Below the pieces are notes generated by a model. That model was not told the DNA's origin. It was given only the letters and a program-made list of their open reading frames with translations, and searched no databases. A program made the translations under genes and the position numbers. From Tateyamaria sp. (GTDB taxonomy: Bacteria > Pseudomonadota > Alphaproteobacteria > Rhodobacterales > Rhodobacteraceae): DNA of 14,152 nucleotides. The stretch covers positions 1-14,152 of the forward strand of contig JABITU010000302.1 of the NCBI GenBank assembly GCA_018668195.1, read 5' to 3'. Below, in pieces: positions 6,061-13,058 of the stretch (within the stretch, counting starts at the first letter, position 1; the number at the start of each line of letters is the position of its first letter).

Positions 6061-7938
6061 CTAAGCTTGCGTCACCATGAACGGGGCAAAGAAGGCCGAA
6101 AGTCCTGCATTGTCATCGAGGGGCTGAACCTTGGCGATGAACTGATCGGGGCGCACGATCAAAAGGGCGCCGATCTTACGGTCGATACCGCGATGGTCAA
6201 AAATGTCGGGGCCGTTTTTGAAATCCGGACAAAAGATCTTTTCATAATCAATCAACCCATAGCACCCCTTGGTCGGCAAAAGCAGGCTCGGCAGGGTTTC
6301 GATTTTCAGATCGTGGTGGGAAGTTTGGAACACCACCCGCAGGTCGATGACGCCGTCGATATCCGCGCTCTTTGGCGTGTATTTCACCACCGGGCTGTCC
6401 GGGTCCTGTGTCAGAAAGGTGCAAAGTGCGGCGATGTCCGCTCCGGCTTGGCCGATGTCGGTGTCGTTTGCAAAGGCGATAATACGCCAGCGACCATCCG
6501 CCTTGAGGGTGTGGCCAAGGTGCACAGGCTTCCCATCACTGGCTTGAATGACGGGCGCAGAGTGGAACCGCATCCCGGTTTTCAGGCCCGTCGTAAGGGC
6601 TTGGCTGTCGCCCGAGGTCGTAATCATCGATGGGTCATAATGGGTTTCCACGCCAGCCGTGTAGCGCCCATGTTTTTTGAAATACCTCTGGAACTGGGCC
6701 GCTTGATCGGCGTTCTTGGGCTTGGCGCTGAACAGGCGGGCCATGTCGCGGTCAAAGTCGATCAGCTCTTTGGCTTTGGCGCGGCGTTCTTCGGAATAGG
6801 TATGCAGAAGTGCCGGAGCTGCTTGCCCACGCAGAACCGCTGCCAGCTTCCAGCCGAGGTTAAAGGTGTCCGCCATCGAGACATTCATCCCCTGACCGGC
6901 CTTGGGGCTATGGGTGTGACAGGCATCACCGGCGATGAACACGTTGGGGAAACGGCTGGTGCGCTCCGCATCTGGGACATTGTCAAAGGCGTCACAGACG
7001 CGCTGACCGATCTCATAGGCTGACCACCAGGCCACTTCTTTCACGTCGATCGTATAGGGGGCTAAAATTTCGCGCGCCTTCGCAATCAGCGTCTCTGGCG
7101 TGACCCCCTGGTCGGCGGCACGTTCGTCACCGTGAAGCTCATCCAGCTCGATATACATGCGGACCAAATAGCCGCCTTCGCGCGGTATGATCAGAACGCT
7201 TCCGTGGTCGGCCGATTGGATCGCAGCTTTTAGCCGAATGTCAGGGAAGTCTGTCACCGCCAAAACATCCATCACACCCCATAGCTGGCGAGCAGCTTCA
7301 CCTTTTAGGTCGTGGCCCAAGGATTTGCGCACGACGCTGCGAGCACCATCGCAGCCAACGACATATCGGGCACGGATCGTTTCGATTGTCCCATCGGGGC
7401 AGCTAAACGTGGCCGTCATAGGATAATCGGCGTCAGAATCGGTGGTTAGGTCGATCAGCTCATGTTCATAGTCGGGTTCCAGTCGGTTCGGTGAATTGCG
7501 CATAATGTCAAGGAAGAAATCATGCACCCGCGCCTGACTAAGAATGACATGGGGCATCTCGGACAGATCATCCTCGACGTCCTGAATGCGGTCGGCTCGG
7601 CGCAGGCCAGTGCCGTCTTCAGTCGGCCGCCAAAAGGCAACTTCGTTCACCCAATAAGCTTCCTTAAGCACCTTTTCAGCAAAGTCGAAGGCTTCAAACA
7701 TCTCGATAGAGTGGCACCCGATCCCGTCAGCTTGGCCAAATTCCAGCGGGCCAGATTTGCGTTCAGTGATGCGCGTCTTGATCTCGGGGAATGCAGAAAG
7801 CTGCGCCGCTAGGGTCAGGCCAGCGGGGCCACAACCGACGATTAGCACGTCAACGGGATCATTCTTGTCTGCTACGCCCTTGTTAGATTGAGCAACGGCC
7901 GGGTTACCAGTGGAAAATCCGTTCAGATGATACTGCAT
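6061..7938 (-). CDS. FAD-dependent aromatic hydroxylase (phenol 2-monooxygenase / 3-hydroxybenzoate 4-monooxygenase type)
   Basis: A 625-residue class A flavoprotein hydroxylase that should add an ortho hydroxyl to a phenolic ring with NAD(P)H and O2. The FAD-binding GxGxxG is at 35-40 (VLIVGCGPAGL), the DG motif at 196-198 (GCDGARS), and the second FAD motif at 337-352 (GDACHTHSPKAGQGMN). Beyond about 450 lies the thioredoxin-like dimerisation domain typical of phenol hydroxylase and MobA, ending ALLIVRPDQFIA. Length fits that group (about 600-640) rather than the 390-residue PobA. I chose ATG 7938; the longer frame to 8076 crosses the promoter and the MarR operators. It is divergent from the marR gene at 8036 and faces the dioxygenase operon. 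3-Hydroxybenzoate to protocatechuate is a good guess; another phenol is possible. Confidence 0.85.
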   Translation of the reverse strand: MQYHLNGFSTGNPAVAQSNKGVADKNDPVDVLIVGCGPAGLTLAAQLSAFPEIKTRITERKSGPLEFGQADGIGCHSIEMFEAFDFAEKVLKEAYWVNEVAFWRPTEDGTGLRRADRIQDVEDDLSEMPHVILSQARVHDFFLDIMRNSPNRLEPDYEHELIDLTTDSDADYPMTATFSCPDGTIETIRARYVVGCDGARSVVRKSLGHDLKGEAARQLWGVMDVLAVTDFPDIRLKAAIQSADHGSVLIIPREGGYLVRMYIELDELHGDERAADQGVTPETLIAKAREILAPYTIDVKEVAWWSAYEIGQRVCDAFDNVPDAERTSRFPNVFIAGDACHTHSPKAGQGMNVSMADTFNLGWKLAAVLRGQAAPALLHTYSEERRAKAKELIDFDRDMARLFSAKPKNADQAAQFQRYFKKHGRYTAGVETHYDPSMITTSGDSQALTTGLKTGMRFHSAPVIQASDGKPVHLGHTLKADGRWRIIAFANDTDIGQAGADIAALCTFLTQDPDSPVVKYTPKSADIDGVIDLRVVFQTSHHDLKIETLPSLLLPTKGCYGLIDYEKIFCPDFKNGPDIFDHRGIDRKIGALLIVRPDQFIAKVQPLDDNAGLSAFFAPFMVTQA

Positions 7939-7953
7939 GTCGCACTCTACATT

Positions 7954-7976
7954 AGTATTTACACTTACTAAATACT
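7954..7976. promoter_or_regulatory. Palindromic MarR-type operator over the hydroxylase promoter
   Basis: AGTATTTA-N7-TAAATACT is a perfect 8-bp inverted repeat. It covers the -10 element of the minus-strand promoter (7969-7998) and lies 16 bases before the hydroxylase start, as expected for repression by the divergent MarR protein. Confidence 0.6.
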
Positions 7977-7998
7977 GGACAGATGGCGCGCTTGTCAA
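7969..7998 (-). promoter_or_regulatory. Promoter of the aromatic hydroxylase gene
   Basis: On the minus strand a consensus TTGACA (complement of 7993-7998) and TATTTA (complement of 7969-7974) are 18 bases apart, placing the start of transcription a short distance before the ATG at 7938. The -10 is inside the 7954-7976 palindrome. Confidence 0.5.
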
Positions 7999-8005
7999 TA
8001 CGGTA

Positions 8006-8017
8006 AGTATACATACT
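8006..8017. promoter_or_regulatory. Second AGTAT palindrome, next to marR start
   Basis: AGTAT-AC-ATACT is a short perfect inverted repeat 18 bases before the marR ATG. It shares the AGTAT half-site with 7954-7976, so the same MarR protein could bind here and repress its own gene. Confidence 0.45.
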
Positions 8018-8035
8018 ACAAGGCGAACCGCAGAC

Positions 8036-8473
8036 ATGACTGATGAATTGAACCTTTTTGACCTGCCGGGCCACATGATCCGGAGGCTTCATCAGCAATC
8101 TACTGCGGCGTTCGTTGAATATACCAAGGCTGCCGGTTTCGATCTCACTTCGGTTCAGTTTGCGGCGCTGTCCACGTTGGCCAAGGCCCCGGGTCTTGAC
8201 CAAGCGACCTTGGCAAAGCGCATTGCCTATGACCGAGCGACGATTGGTGGCGTGATCAAACGGCTCGAACAAAAAGGTCTGGTCACGCGTGTGCCTGATA
8301 ATGAGGACCGACGTGCCTTCAAAGTGAGCCTGACACCATTGGGCGACGCCACGCTTGCAATGCTGGTGCCGGTCGTTCAGGCAGTGCAGTCTCGAATTCT
8401 ACCGAACTTATCTGAAAGCGAAAAAGCCGAAGTCTTGGCCCTGATGGCAAAGGCGCTTAGGCCCGCAAACTAG
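8036..8473 (+). CDS. MarR-family transcriptional regulator (divergent from hydroxylase)
   Basis: A 145-residue winged-helix protein of normal MarR length. The HTH runs through FDLTSVQFAALSTLAKAPGLDQATLAKRIAYDRATIGGVIKRLEQKGLV in outline (about residues 36-83), followed by the wing with the typical DNEDRRAFKVSLTPLG (86-101) and the C-terminal dimerisation helices. It probably represses the divergent hydroxylase gene and itself through the two AGTAT palindromes and is released by a phenolic ligand. I chose ATG 8036; extending to 7937 would read through both operators into the hydroxylase start. The ribosome site is weak (AAGG at 8020-8023), so a short or leaderless transcript is possible. The stop TAG at 8471-8473 is followed immediately, in the same frame, by a pcaQ-like remnant. 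Confidence 0.88.
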   Translation: MTDELNLFDLPGHMIRRLHQQSTAAFVEYTKAAGFDLTSVQFAALSTLAKAPGLDQATLAKRIAYDRATIGGVIKRLEQKGLVTRVPDNEDRRAFKVSLTPLGDATLAMLVPVVQAVQSRILPNLSESEKAEVLALMAKALRPAN

Positions 8474-9028
8474 GCCGTACCAATCGACGTGATCTTGCCA
8501 CAGATTTCCGATGCGACCGATTGCCTACGCAGCGGAGAGCTCGACCTTGTAGTTGGTCGGTTGGGTAACGCCGAATCGATGCGTGGCCTTTCGTTCACCG
8601 CGCTTTATGCCGAGAGTGTGGTCGCGATTGTCGCGCCTGATCATCCCAGACGTGATGCGACGCGGCTTGAGCAGATTGAAGAAGACCTAGTCATCTATCC
8701 CCCCGACGCTGCCGCTATCCGACCGCTATTGGCGCAGCTGAGGCTGTCGCGAGGGATGGCCTTGTTCGGCGATAGGAAATAGTGTGTTTCCGGCGCACTG
8801 GGACGAGCGATGACTTTGGGGGCGTTGCACCCGGTCTGGTTCATCTCGCGCGGTGTTGTGGCCGATGACTTGGATGCGGGGCGACTTGTGGCTTTGGACA
8901 TCGACATGCGGTCGACGGAAGGCGCGGTTGGGATCATGGCCCGGTCTGAGGAAAACACCCCTGCCCTTGTTGGCTTGTTTCTCGCGGCCCTGTCCGACGC
9001 TGCAGTGGCCTTGGCTTCTCATAGCTAG
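8474..9028 (+). pseudogene. pcaQ: LysR-type regulator remnant (PcaQ-like), DNA-binding domain missing
   Basis: This stretch encodes only the effector-binding half of a LysR regulator resembling PcaQ, the activator of protocatechuate genes in alphaproteobacteria. Seen are CLRSGELDLVVGRLG, GLSFTALYAESVVAIVAPDHP, EEDLVIYPPDAAAIRPLLAQL, then after an in-frame TAG at 8780-8782, VSGALGRA, HPVWFISRGVVADDL, GRLVAL and EGAVGIMARSEE, ending at TAG 9026-9028. The winged-helix domain and first 100 or so residues are absent: similarity begins right after the marR stop. The region around 8774-8788 looks as though a codon was lost and a stop created where homologues read roughly IETVSG. An ATG at 8810 or GTG at 8489 could not give a working regulator. 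I treat it as a relic of an older pca locus. Confidence 0.8.
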
Positions 9029-9057
9029 CCCAGAAGGGCCGCAATTCTCAGTGGATT

Positions 9058-9088
9058 TTGAACAATCTATGGCGCATTATATTATAAT
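9058..9088 (+). promoter_or_regulatory. Candidate promoter of the hydroxycinnamate operon
   Basis: A consensus TATAAT (9083-9088) lies 19 bases after TTGAAC (9058-9063), within a short AT-rich patch 55 bases before the SDR start. Spacing is a little long; the -10 abuts the palindrome at 9090-9104. Confidence 0.45.
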
Positions 9089-9109
9089 TGTTCATTGACT
9101 GAACTGTTC
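9059..9109. promoter_or_regulatory. Cluster of TGAAC/GTTCA inverted repeats, likely MarR operator
   Basis: TGAACAAT (9059-9066) is matched by its exact reverse complement ATTGTTCA (9087-9094); GTTCA-N5-TGAAC (9090-9104) is a perfect palindrome, and GAAC-T-GTTC (9101-9109) overlaps it. The half-sites bracket the -10 element. The MarR protein encoded inside this operon (10737-11237) is the natural candidate to bind here, with a hydroxycinnamoyl-CoA as inducer, as for CouR. Confidence 0.5.
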
Positions 9110-9143
9110 TGTGATGTATTTAATTCGCTCAGGAGGAGAGTGA

Positions 9144-9908
9144 ATGATTCTACAGGATATGTCCGTTGCTATTACTGGTGCTGGAAGCGGCTTAGGCGCT
9201 GCCACCGCGCGCCGATTTGCCAAGGCGGGTGCTGTGGTTGCGTGCCTCGACCTCAGCGAAACAGCGGCGCAAAGCATCGCGGCCGAAGTTGGTGGCTCCG
9301 CTCATGCAGTCGACGTTTCTGATAGCACAGCCGTTGAGGCTGCGTTCCGCGATATTGAAGCAGCGCAGGGCACTCCGCGTGTTGTCGTCAATTGTGCGGG
9401 CATAGGCACTGCAGCCCGTATTTTGCCGCGGGATGGCAGACTGACCATCGACAGTTTTGAGCAGGTGCTTCGCGTCAATCTTCTGGGTACCTATACGGTT
9501 ATGAATATTGCAGCGCGTGCGATAGCCGCCGCTGACCCGACGGGTGCTGACGATGCGCGCGGCGTGATCATCAATACTGCATCCGTCGCCTTCGAAGACG
9601 GGCAGATCGGGCAGGCCGCCTACTCTGCGTCCAAGGGCGGAATCGTGTCGATGACTCTTCCCGCCGCGAGAGAGCTTGCGCGTTTTGGCATTCGTGTCAT
9701 GGCGATTGCGCCTGGCCTTTTTGAGACGTCCATGAGCGCGGGCTTGTCTGATGATATTCGCGCAGAGATCCTTAAGGCTGTCCCATACCCATCCCGCATG
9801 GGCGACGCTGACGAATACGCGCAGCTTGCGCAAAGCATTGTCGAGAACCCAATGCTGAACGGAACTGTAATCCGCCTTGATGCCGCCGCGCGCATGCCCA
9901 TTAAATAA
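9144..9908 (+). CDS. SDR-family 3-hydroxyacyl-CoA dehydrogenase (CouN-like role)
   Basis: A 254-residue classical short-chain dehydrogenase. It has the cofactor loop TGAGSGLG (11-18), Asp36 after the second strand (CLDLS) indicating NAD+, NCAG (83-86), Asn112, and the catalytic Ser147, Tyr160 and Lys164 (YSASK). The sequence resembles 17-beta-HSD type 10 / 3-hydroxyacyl-CoA dehydrogenases. In this operon it would oxidise 3-hydroxy-3-(hydroxyphenyl)propionyl-CoA to the beta-keto thioester, the step assigned to an SDR-type or other dehydrogenase in known hydroxycinnamate deacetylation routes. AGGAGG at 9131-9136 fixes the ATG at 9144. It is the first gene of the operon; the hydratase gene follows after ten bases. 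General family is certain, substrate inferred from context. Confidence 0.88.
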   Translation: MILQDMSVAITGAGSGLGAATARRFAKAGAVVACLDLSETAAQSIAAEVGGSAHAVDVSDSTAVEAAFRDIEAAQGTPRVVVNCAGIGTAARILPRDGRLTIDSFEQVLRVNLLGTYTVMNIAARAIAAADPTGADDARGVIINTASVAFEDGQIGQAAYSASKGGIVSMTLPAARELARFGIRVMAIAPGLFETSMSAGLSDDIRAEILKAVPYPSRMGDADEYAQLAQSIVENPMLNGTVIRLDAAARMPIK

Positions 9909-9918
9909 GGAAGCCTTT

Positions 9919-10701
9919 GTGACAAAGACCGAAACCCCAGACACTGTATTGCTCGTTGATATCGACGGGCCTGTTGCGACGCTGACGATGAATCGTCCTG
10001 CCAAGCGAAACGCCATGTGCGATGAACTGCTTGACGCGATTGATGCGTTCTTCTCAAAGCCGCCCGAGGGTGTGCGTGTTGTGATCCTGACTGGTACGGC
10101 TGGGCATTACTGCTCTGGTTTGGATTTGTCGGAACACGTCGCGCGCGACGCGGAAGGTACCATGCGCCATTCGCGCAACTGGCACCGGGTCATGGATGTG
10201 ATCCAGATGTCCGGTCTACCGGTGGTATCTGCGATGTTCGGGGCCGTTATTGGTGGCGGGCTTGAGCTAGCGGCGTCGACCCACGTGCGTATCGCGGAGC
10301 CGTCCTGTATTTTTCAGTTGCCCGAAGGGCGCCGCGGTATCTTTGTTGGCGGTGGCGCGACTGTTCGGGTTGGCCGCATATTGGGCGCGGACCGGATGTG
10401 CGAGATGATGTTGACCGGTCGCAAATTCGGCACAGAAGAAGGCCTTGCAATGGGCCTGACCCATTACGCCGTTGGCGAAGGCGAGGCGCTTGCCAAGGCC
10501 CGTGAACTGGCCAAGGGCATCGCCCACAACGCGTCTTTGTCCAACTACATGATGACACAAGCGATCAGCCGCATTTCAGACATGGCGCGTAGCGACGGTC
10601 TTTTCACTGAAAGCCTTGCTGCAGCGGTCTCTCAGACCAGTGCGGACGCCGAAGAGGGGCTCAAGGCATTTCTTGAGAAACGCAAACCTGTCTTTCGCTA
10701 A
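9919..10701 (+). CDS. Enoyl-CoA hydratase/isomerase family protein (hydroxycinnamoyl-CoA hydratase)
   Basis: A 260-residue crotonase. It shows NRPAKRNAM (25-33), the oxyanion-hole segment YCSGLDL (64-70) and IGGGLELA (111-118), and a second acidic residue in FQLPEGRRGIF. Both catalytic glutamates of true hydratases are present, Glu116 and Glu136, 20 residues apart as in rat mitochondrial hydratase (144 and 164). The hydratase-lyases that make vanillin (HCHL/Ech) lack the first of these, so this one more likely only hydrates the double bond of feruloyl- or coumaroyl-CoA. I chose GTG 9919: AAGGAAG at 9907-9913 lies just upstream and family alignment starts soon after; the longer frame to 9877 lies inside the SDR gene. 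It precedes the MarR gene with a 35-base gap. Confidence 0.87.
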   Translation: MTKTETPDTVLLVDIDGPVATLTMNRPAKRNAMCDELLDAIDAFFSKPPEGVRVVILTGTAGHYCSGLDLSEHVARDAEGTMRHSRNWHRVMDVIQMSGLPVVSAMFGAVIGGGLELAASTHVRIAEPSCIFQLPEGRRGIFVGGGATVRVGRILGADRMCEMMLTGRKFGTEEGLAMGLTHYAVGEGEALAKARELAKGIAHNASLSNYMMTQAISRISDMARSDGLFTESLAAAVSQTSADAEEGLKAFLEKRKPVFR

Positions 10702-10736
10702 GCTCGAAAGCCAGGGTGATGAATCAGGAGAAGCAA

Positions 10737-11237
10737 ATGCCGCTTTCAAAAACCAATGCGACTGCACCCAAGACGTCGGGAAATTCGGCAAATGATACGC
10801 TTTTGCGCCAGTTTGTCGGCTACAGGGTGAAACGTGCCAATCTACTGATCCAAGAGGATATGGCCAAAACGCTTGAGCCGTTTGGCCTGCGCACTGGAAC
10901 ATTTTCCGCCCTTGCGGTGGTCATTTCCTGTCCGGGGATTTCCCAGTCCGACTTGTCGGATGTCTTGAATATCAAGCGCTCTGGCGTGGTTGTAGTGGTC
11001 GATGAACTTGAACGCGCCGGGGTGCTAAAGCGCAAACCCGTCAAGGGTGATCGGCGCACCAATGCGCTTACGGTTACGGCAGCAGGTCGGCGCCTTTGGG
11101 ACAAGGTCGAAAGGGCCGTGCAAGACCATGAAGCGGCGCTTCTTAGCGACCTGAGCCACGAAGAGGTCGCGACGCTTCACGGTCTTCTGGCGAGGGCAAC
11201 CAAGAGCCCAAAAACGAATTTGGAGACAGAACATTGA
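10737..11237 (+). CDS. MarR-family regulator within the hydroxycinnamate operon (CouR/FerR-like)
   Basis: A 166-residue MarR protein. After a low-complexity, Thr/Ser/Asn-rich N-terminus of about 25 residues come RVKRANLLIQEDMAKTL, the recognition region ISQSDLSDVLNIKRSGVVVVVDELERAGVL (about 72-101) and the wing GDRRTNALTVTAAG. Regulators of this type next to hydroxycinnamoyl-CoA ligases (CouR, FerR, HcaR) repress the operon and are released by a hydroxycinnamoyl-CoA thioester. I chose ATG 10737 because AGGAG at 10726-10730 is six bases upstream; GTG 10716 and ATG 10719 are in frame but have no good site. The gene is embedded between hydratase and ligase, and its TGA overlaps the ligase's TTG start, so regulator and ligase are translated together. 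Operator candidates are at 9059-9109. Confidence 0.87.
   Translation: MPLSKTNATAPKTSGNSANDTLLRQFVGYRVKRANLLIQEDMAKTLEPFGLRTGTFSALAVVISCPGISQSDLSDVLNIKRSGVVVVVDELERAGVLKRKPVKGDRRTNALTVTAAGRRLWDKVERAVQDHEAALLSDLSHEEVATLHGLLARATKSPKTNLETEH
11222..11236 (+). promoter_or_regulatory. Ribosome-binding site and TTG start of the ligase
   Basis: GGAG at 11222-11225 is eight bases before TTG at 11234, which overlaps the MarR stop as TTGA. The next in-frame ATG is at 11282 and has a poorer site, so the rare TTG start is preferred. Confidence 0.6.
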
Positions 11238-13048
11238 TTGATAAGCAGACCGGCCTCAACTTGTTGCCGCACGACGTGAGAATGGTGCGCGAAGGCAGTG
11301 ATCTGATCATGTCGTCAAATATCCCTATGGGGGTGGTTGTTGATCGGACGGCGGACTGGCTTCACAACTGGGCCGAAACAACGCCTGACAACGTCTTTCT
11401 GGCCGGTCGAACCGAGGCCGGTTGGCGAGAAGTTACATTCAAGCAAGCACTTGAAACCGTGCGCAGAATCGCGACGTCGTTGGGCGCGCGCAATTTGGGA
11501 CAAGATACGCCGATCGTGATCTTGTCGGGAAATTCGGTCAACCATGCTTTGCTCTCTTTTGGTGCGCAATACGCCGGTGTGCCGACGGTTCCACTGGCCG
11601 AGCAGTACTCGCTGATTAACGAAGCGCATGGGCGAATGATCTATGTGTTGGACAAGGTACGCCCGGCGATGGCCTACACGGATGATGCCAGGCTCTACGC
11701 CGCAGCGTTGGCCTTGCCGCAATTGGATGGGGTCGAAATCGTAGCGACAAGGACAGACGGTGCCCCCGGAGCGGTGACCTCCTTTGCCAGCCTTGTAGAC
11801 GGTGACGCGAACCAAGATGCAGATGCGCTGTTGGCACAGACCGGTCCTGACACGATCGCCAAAATCCTCTTCACGTCAGGTTCTTCCTCTGATCCAAAAG
11901 GCGTTCTGACGACGCAGCTGATGATGTGCGCCAACCAGGCTCAGATGGCGGCCGTCCTGCCGTTCCTTACCGAACGTGCGCCGCGCATTTGCGACTGGTT
12001 GCCGTGGAACCATGTTTTCGGCGGATCGCACAACGTGAACATGATGCTCGCTAATGGGGGAACGCTGGTCATTGATGACGGCAAGCCGACCAAGAAGTAT
12101 TTTGATCGCACCGTGCGCAACATCATCGAACGCGCTGGCACCCTCGCGTTCAACGTGCCGGTTGGCTTTTCCATGCTGGTCCACGAGATGGAGACCAATA
12201 CCGCACTGCGAGAGGCCTATTTCCGCGATCTTGATTTGATTTTTTATGCGGGTGCATCGCTGCCCCAAGATGTTTGGACCCGGCTCGAGAAAATGGCGAT
12301 CGAAGTGCGCGGTCGCTTGCCGCTGATGATTTCTAGCTGGGGCATGACCGAGACGGCCCCAGCGACCCTCATGGTACATGAACCCATTGGTCGTTCCGGC
12401 GTGATCGGGGTTCCGTTGCCGGGGGCCGCGGTCAAGCTGTCGCCAGATGATGAAATGCGCTGTGAGCTGCGGGTCCAAGGGCCCAATGTCATGACCGGCT
12501 ATCACAATGATCCGGTCAAATCCGCCGAGGCGTTTGATGACGGTGGCTATCTGATCACCGGCGATGCCGTGCGTTTTGTGAACACCGAGGATCCGAACCG
12601 AGGTCTGGCCTTCGATGGGCGCGTGTCCGAGGACTTCAAGCTCCTGACAGGGACATGGGTGCAGGCCGGTAAGCTTCGCCTAGACGCGCTAGATGCTCTG
12701 CGCGGTTTGGTCCAAGACGTGATGATATGCGGGCACGACCGAGACACTATCGGGCTGCTTGTATTTCCCCATCCCGATCAGGTGCACGGCGACAACACGT
12801 CAGAAGGTGCTGTCATTGATCCGGTGCTGCAAAGTCAGATCGACGCCCGATTGGTCGAAATGGCAAAAGCCGCATCGGGATCCGCAAAACGGATTTCACG
12901 GGCGATCATTCTGGCCGAACCGCCGTCATTGAAGGACGGAGAAATTACGGACAAAGGCTCGCTCAACCCGCGTAAAATCATGATGCGCCGGGCTGATTTG
13001 CTTGAGCGGCTTTACGACAACGAAGATCCGGCATTGATCCGGGTATGA
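11234..13048 (+). CDS. Feruloyl-CoA synthetase-type AMP-forming ligase (CouL/Fcs-like)
   Basis: A 604-residue member of the ANL superfamily that should activate a hydroxycinnamate with ATP and CoA. It carries the phosphate-binding loop FTSGSSSDPKG (213-223), the adenylation motif WGMTET (369-374), YLITGDAVRF with Asp444, and the hinge FDGRVSEDFKL (460-470). The C-terminal subdomain contains KDGEITDKGSLNPRK with the likely catalytic lysine (K574). The length near 600, DWLPWNHVFGGSHN (254-267) and the ITDKGSLN ending are features I associate with feruloyl-CoA synthases rather than with 4-coumarate ligases of the 4CL type or benzoate ligases. The TTG start overlapping the MarR stop is supported by GGAG at 11222. 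It is followed after ten bases by the amidohydrolase. Ferulate, p-coumarate or caffeate are all possible substrates. Confidence 0.9.
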   Translation: MIDKQTGLNLLPHDVRMVREGSDLIMSSNIPMGVVVDRTADWLHNWAETTPDNVFLAGRTEAGWREVTFKQALETVRRIATSLGARNLGQDTPIVILSGNSVNHALLSFGAQYAGVPTVPLAEQYSLINEAHGRMIYVLDKVRPAMAYTDDARLYAAALALPQLDGVEIVATRTDGAPGAVTSFASLVDGDANQDADALLAQTGPDTIAKILFTSGSSSDPKGVLTTQLMMCANQAQMAAVLPFLTERAPRICDWLPWNHVFGGSHNVNMMLANGGTLVIDDGKPTKKYFDRTVRNIIERAGTLAFNVPVGFSMLVHEMETNTALREAYFRDLDLIFYAGASLPQDVWTRLEKMAIEVRGRLPLMISSWGMTETAPATLMVHEPIGRSGVIGVPLPGAAVKLSPDDEMRCELRVQGPNVMTGYHNDPVKSAEAFDDGGYLITGDAVRFVNTEDPNRGLAFDGRVSEDFKLLTGTWVQAGKLRLDALDALRGLVQDVMICGHDRDTIGLLVFPHPDQVHGDNTSEGAVIDPVLQSQIDARLVEMAKAASGSAKRISRAIILAEPPSLKDGEITDKGSLNPRKIMMRRADLLERLYDNEDPALIRV

Positions 13049-13058
13049 AGAGGACAAC

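Noticed and set aside
6004..7023. Long open frame (339 codons) on the plus strand
   Set aside because: It is antisense to the flavoprotein hydroxylase, whose FAD motifs are clear; the translated product shows no family motif and is a by-product of GC-rich codon use.
8489..8782. A separate small gene starting at GTG 8489
   Set aside because: It is only the middle of a LysR effector domain; similarity continues past the stop at 8780 to 9028, so it is a fragment of a broken gene.
9192..10016. Open frame of 274 codons on the minus strand
   Set aside because: Antisense to the SDR gene and the start of the hydratase gene, with no motif and no plausible start signal.
9919..10701. Calling the crotonase a vanillin-forming feruloyl-CoA hydratase/lyase
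   Set aside because: Both hydratase glutamates are present and the operon supplies the dehydrogenase and beta-ketoacyl-CoA hydrolase of the deacetylation route.
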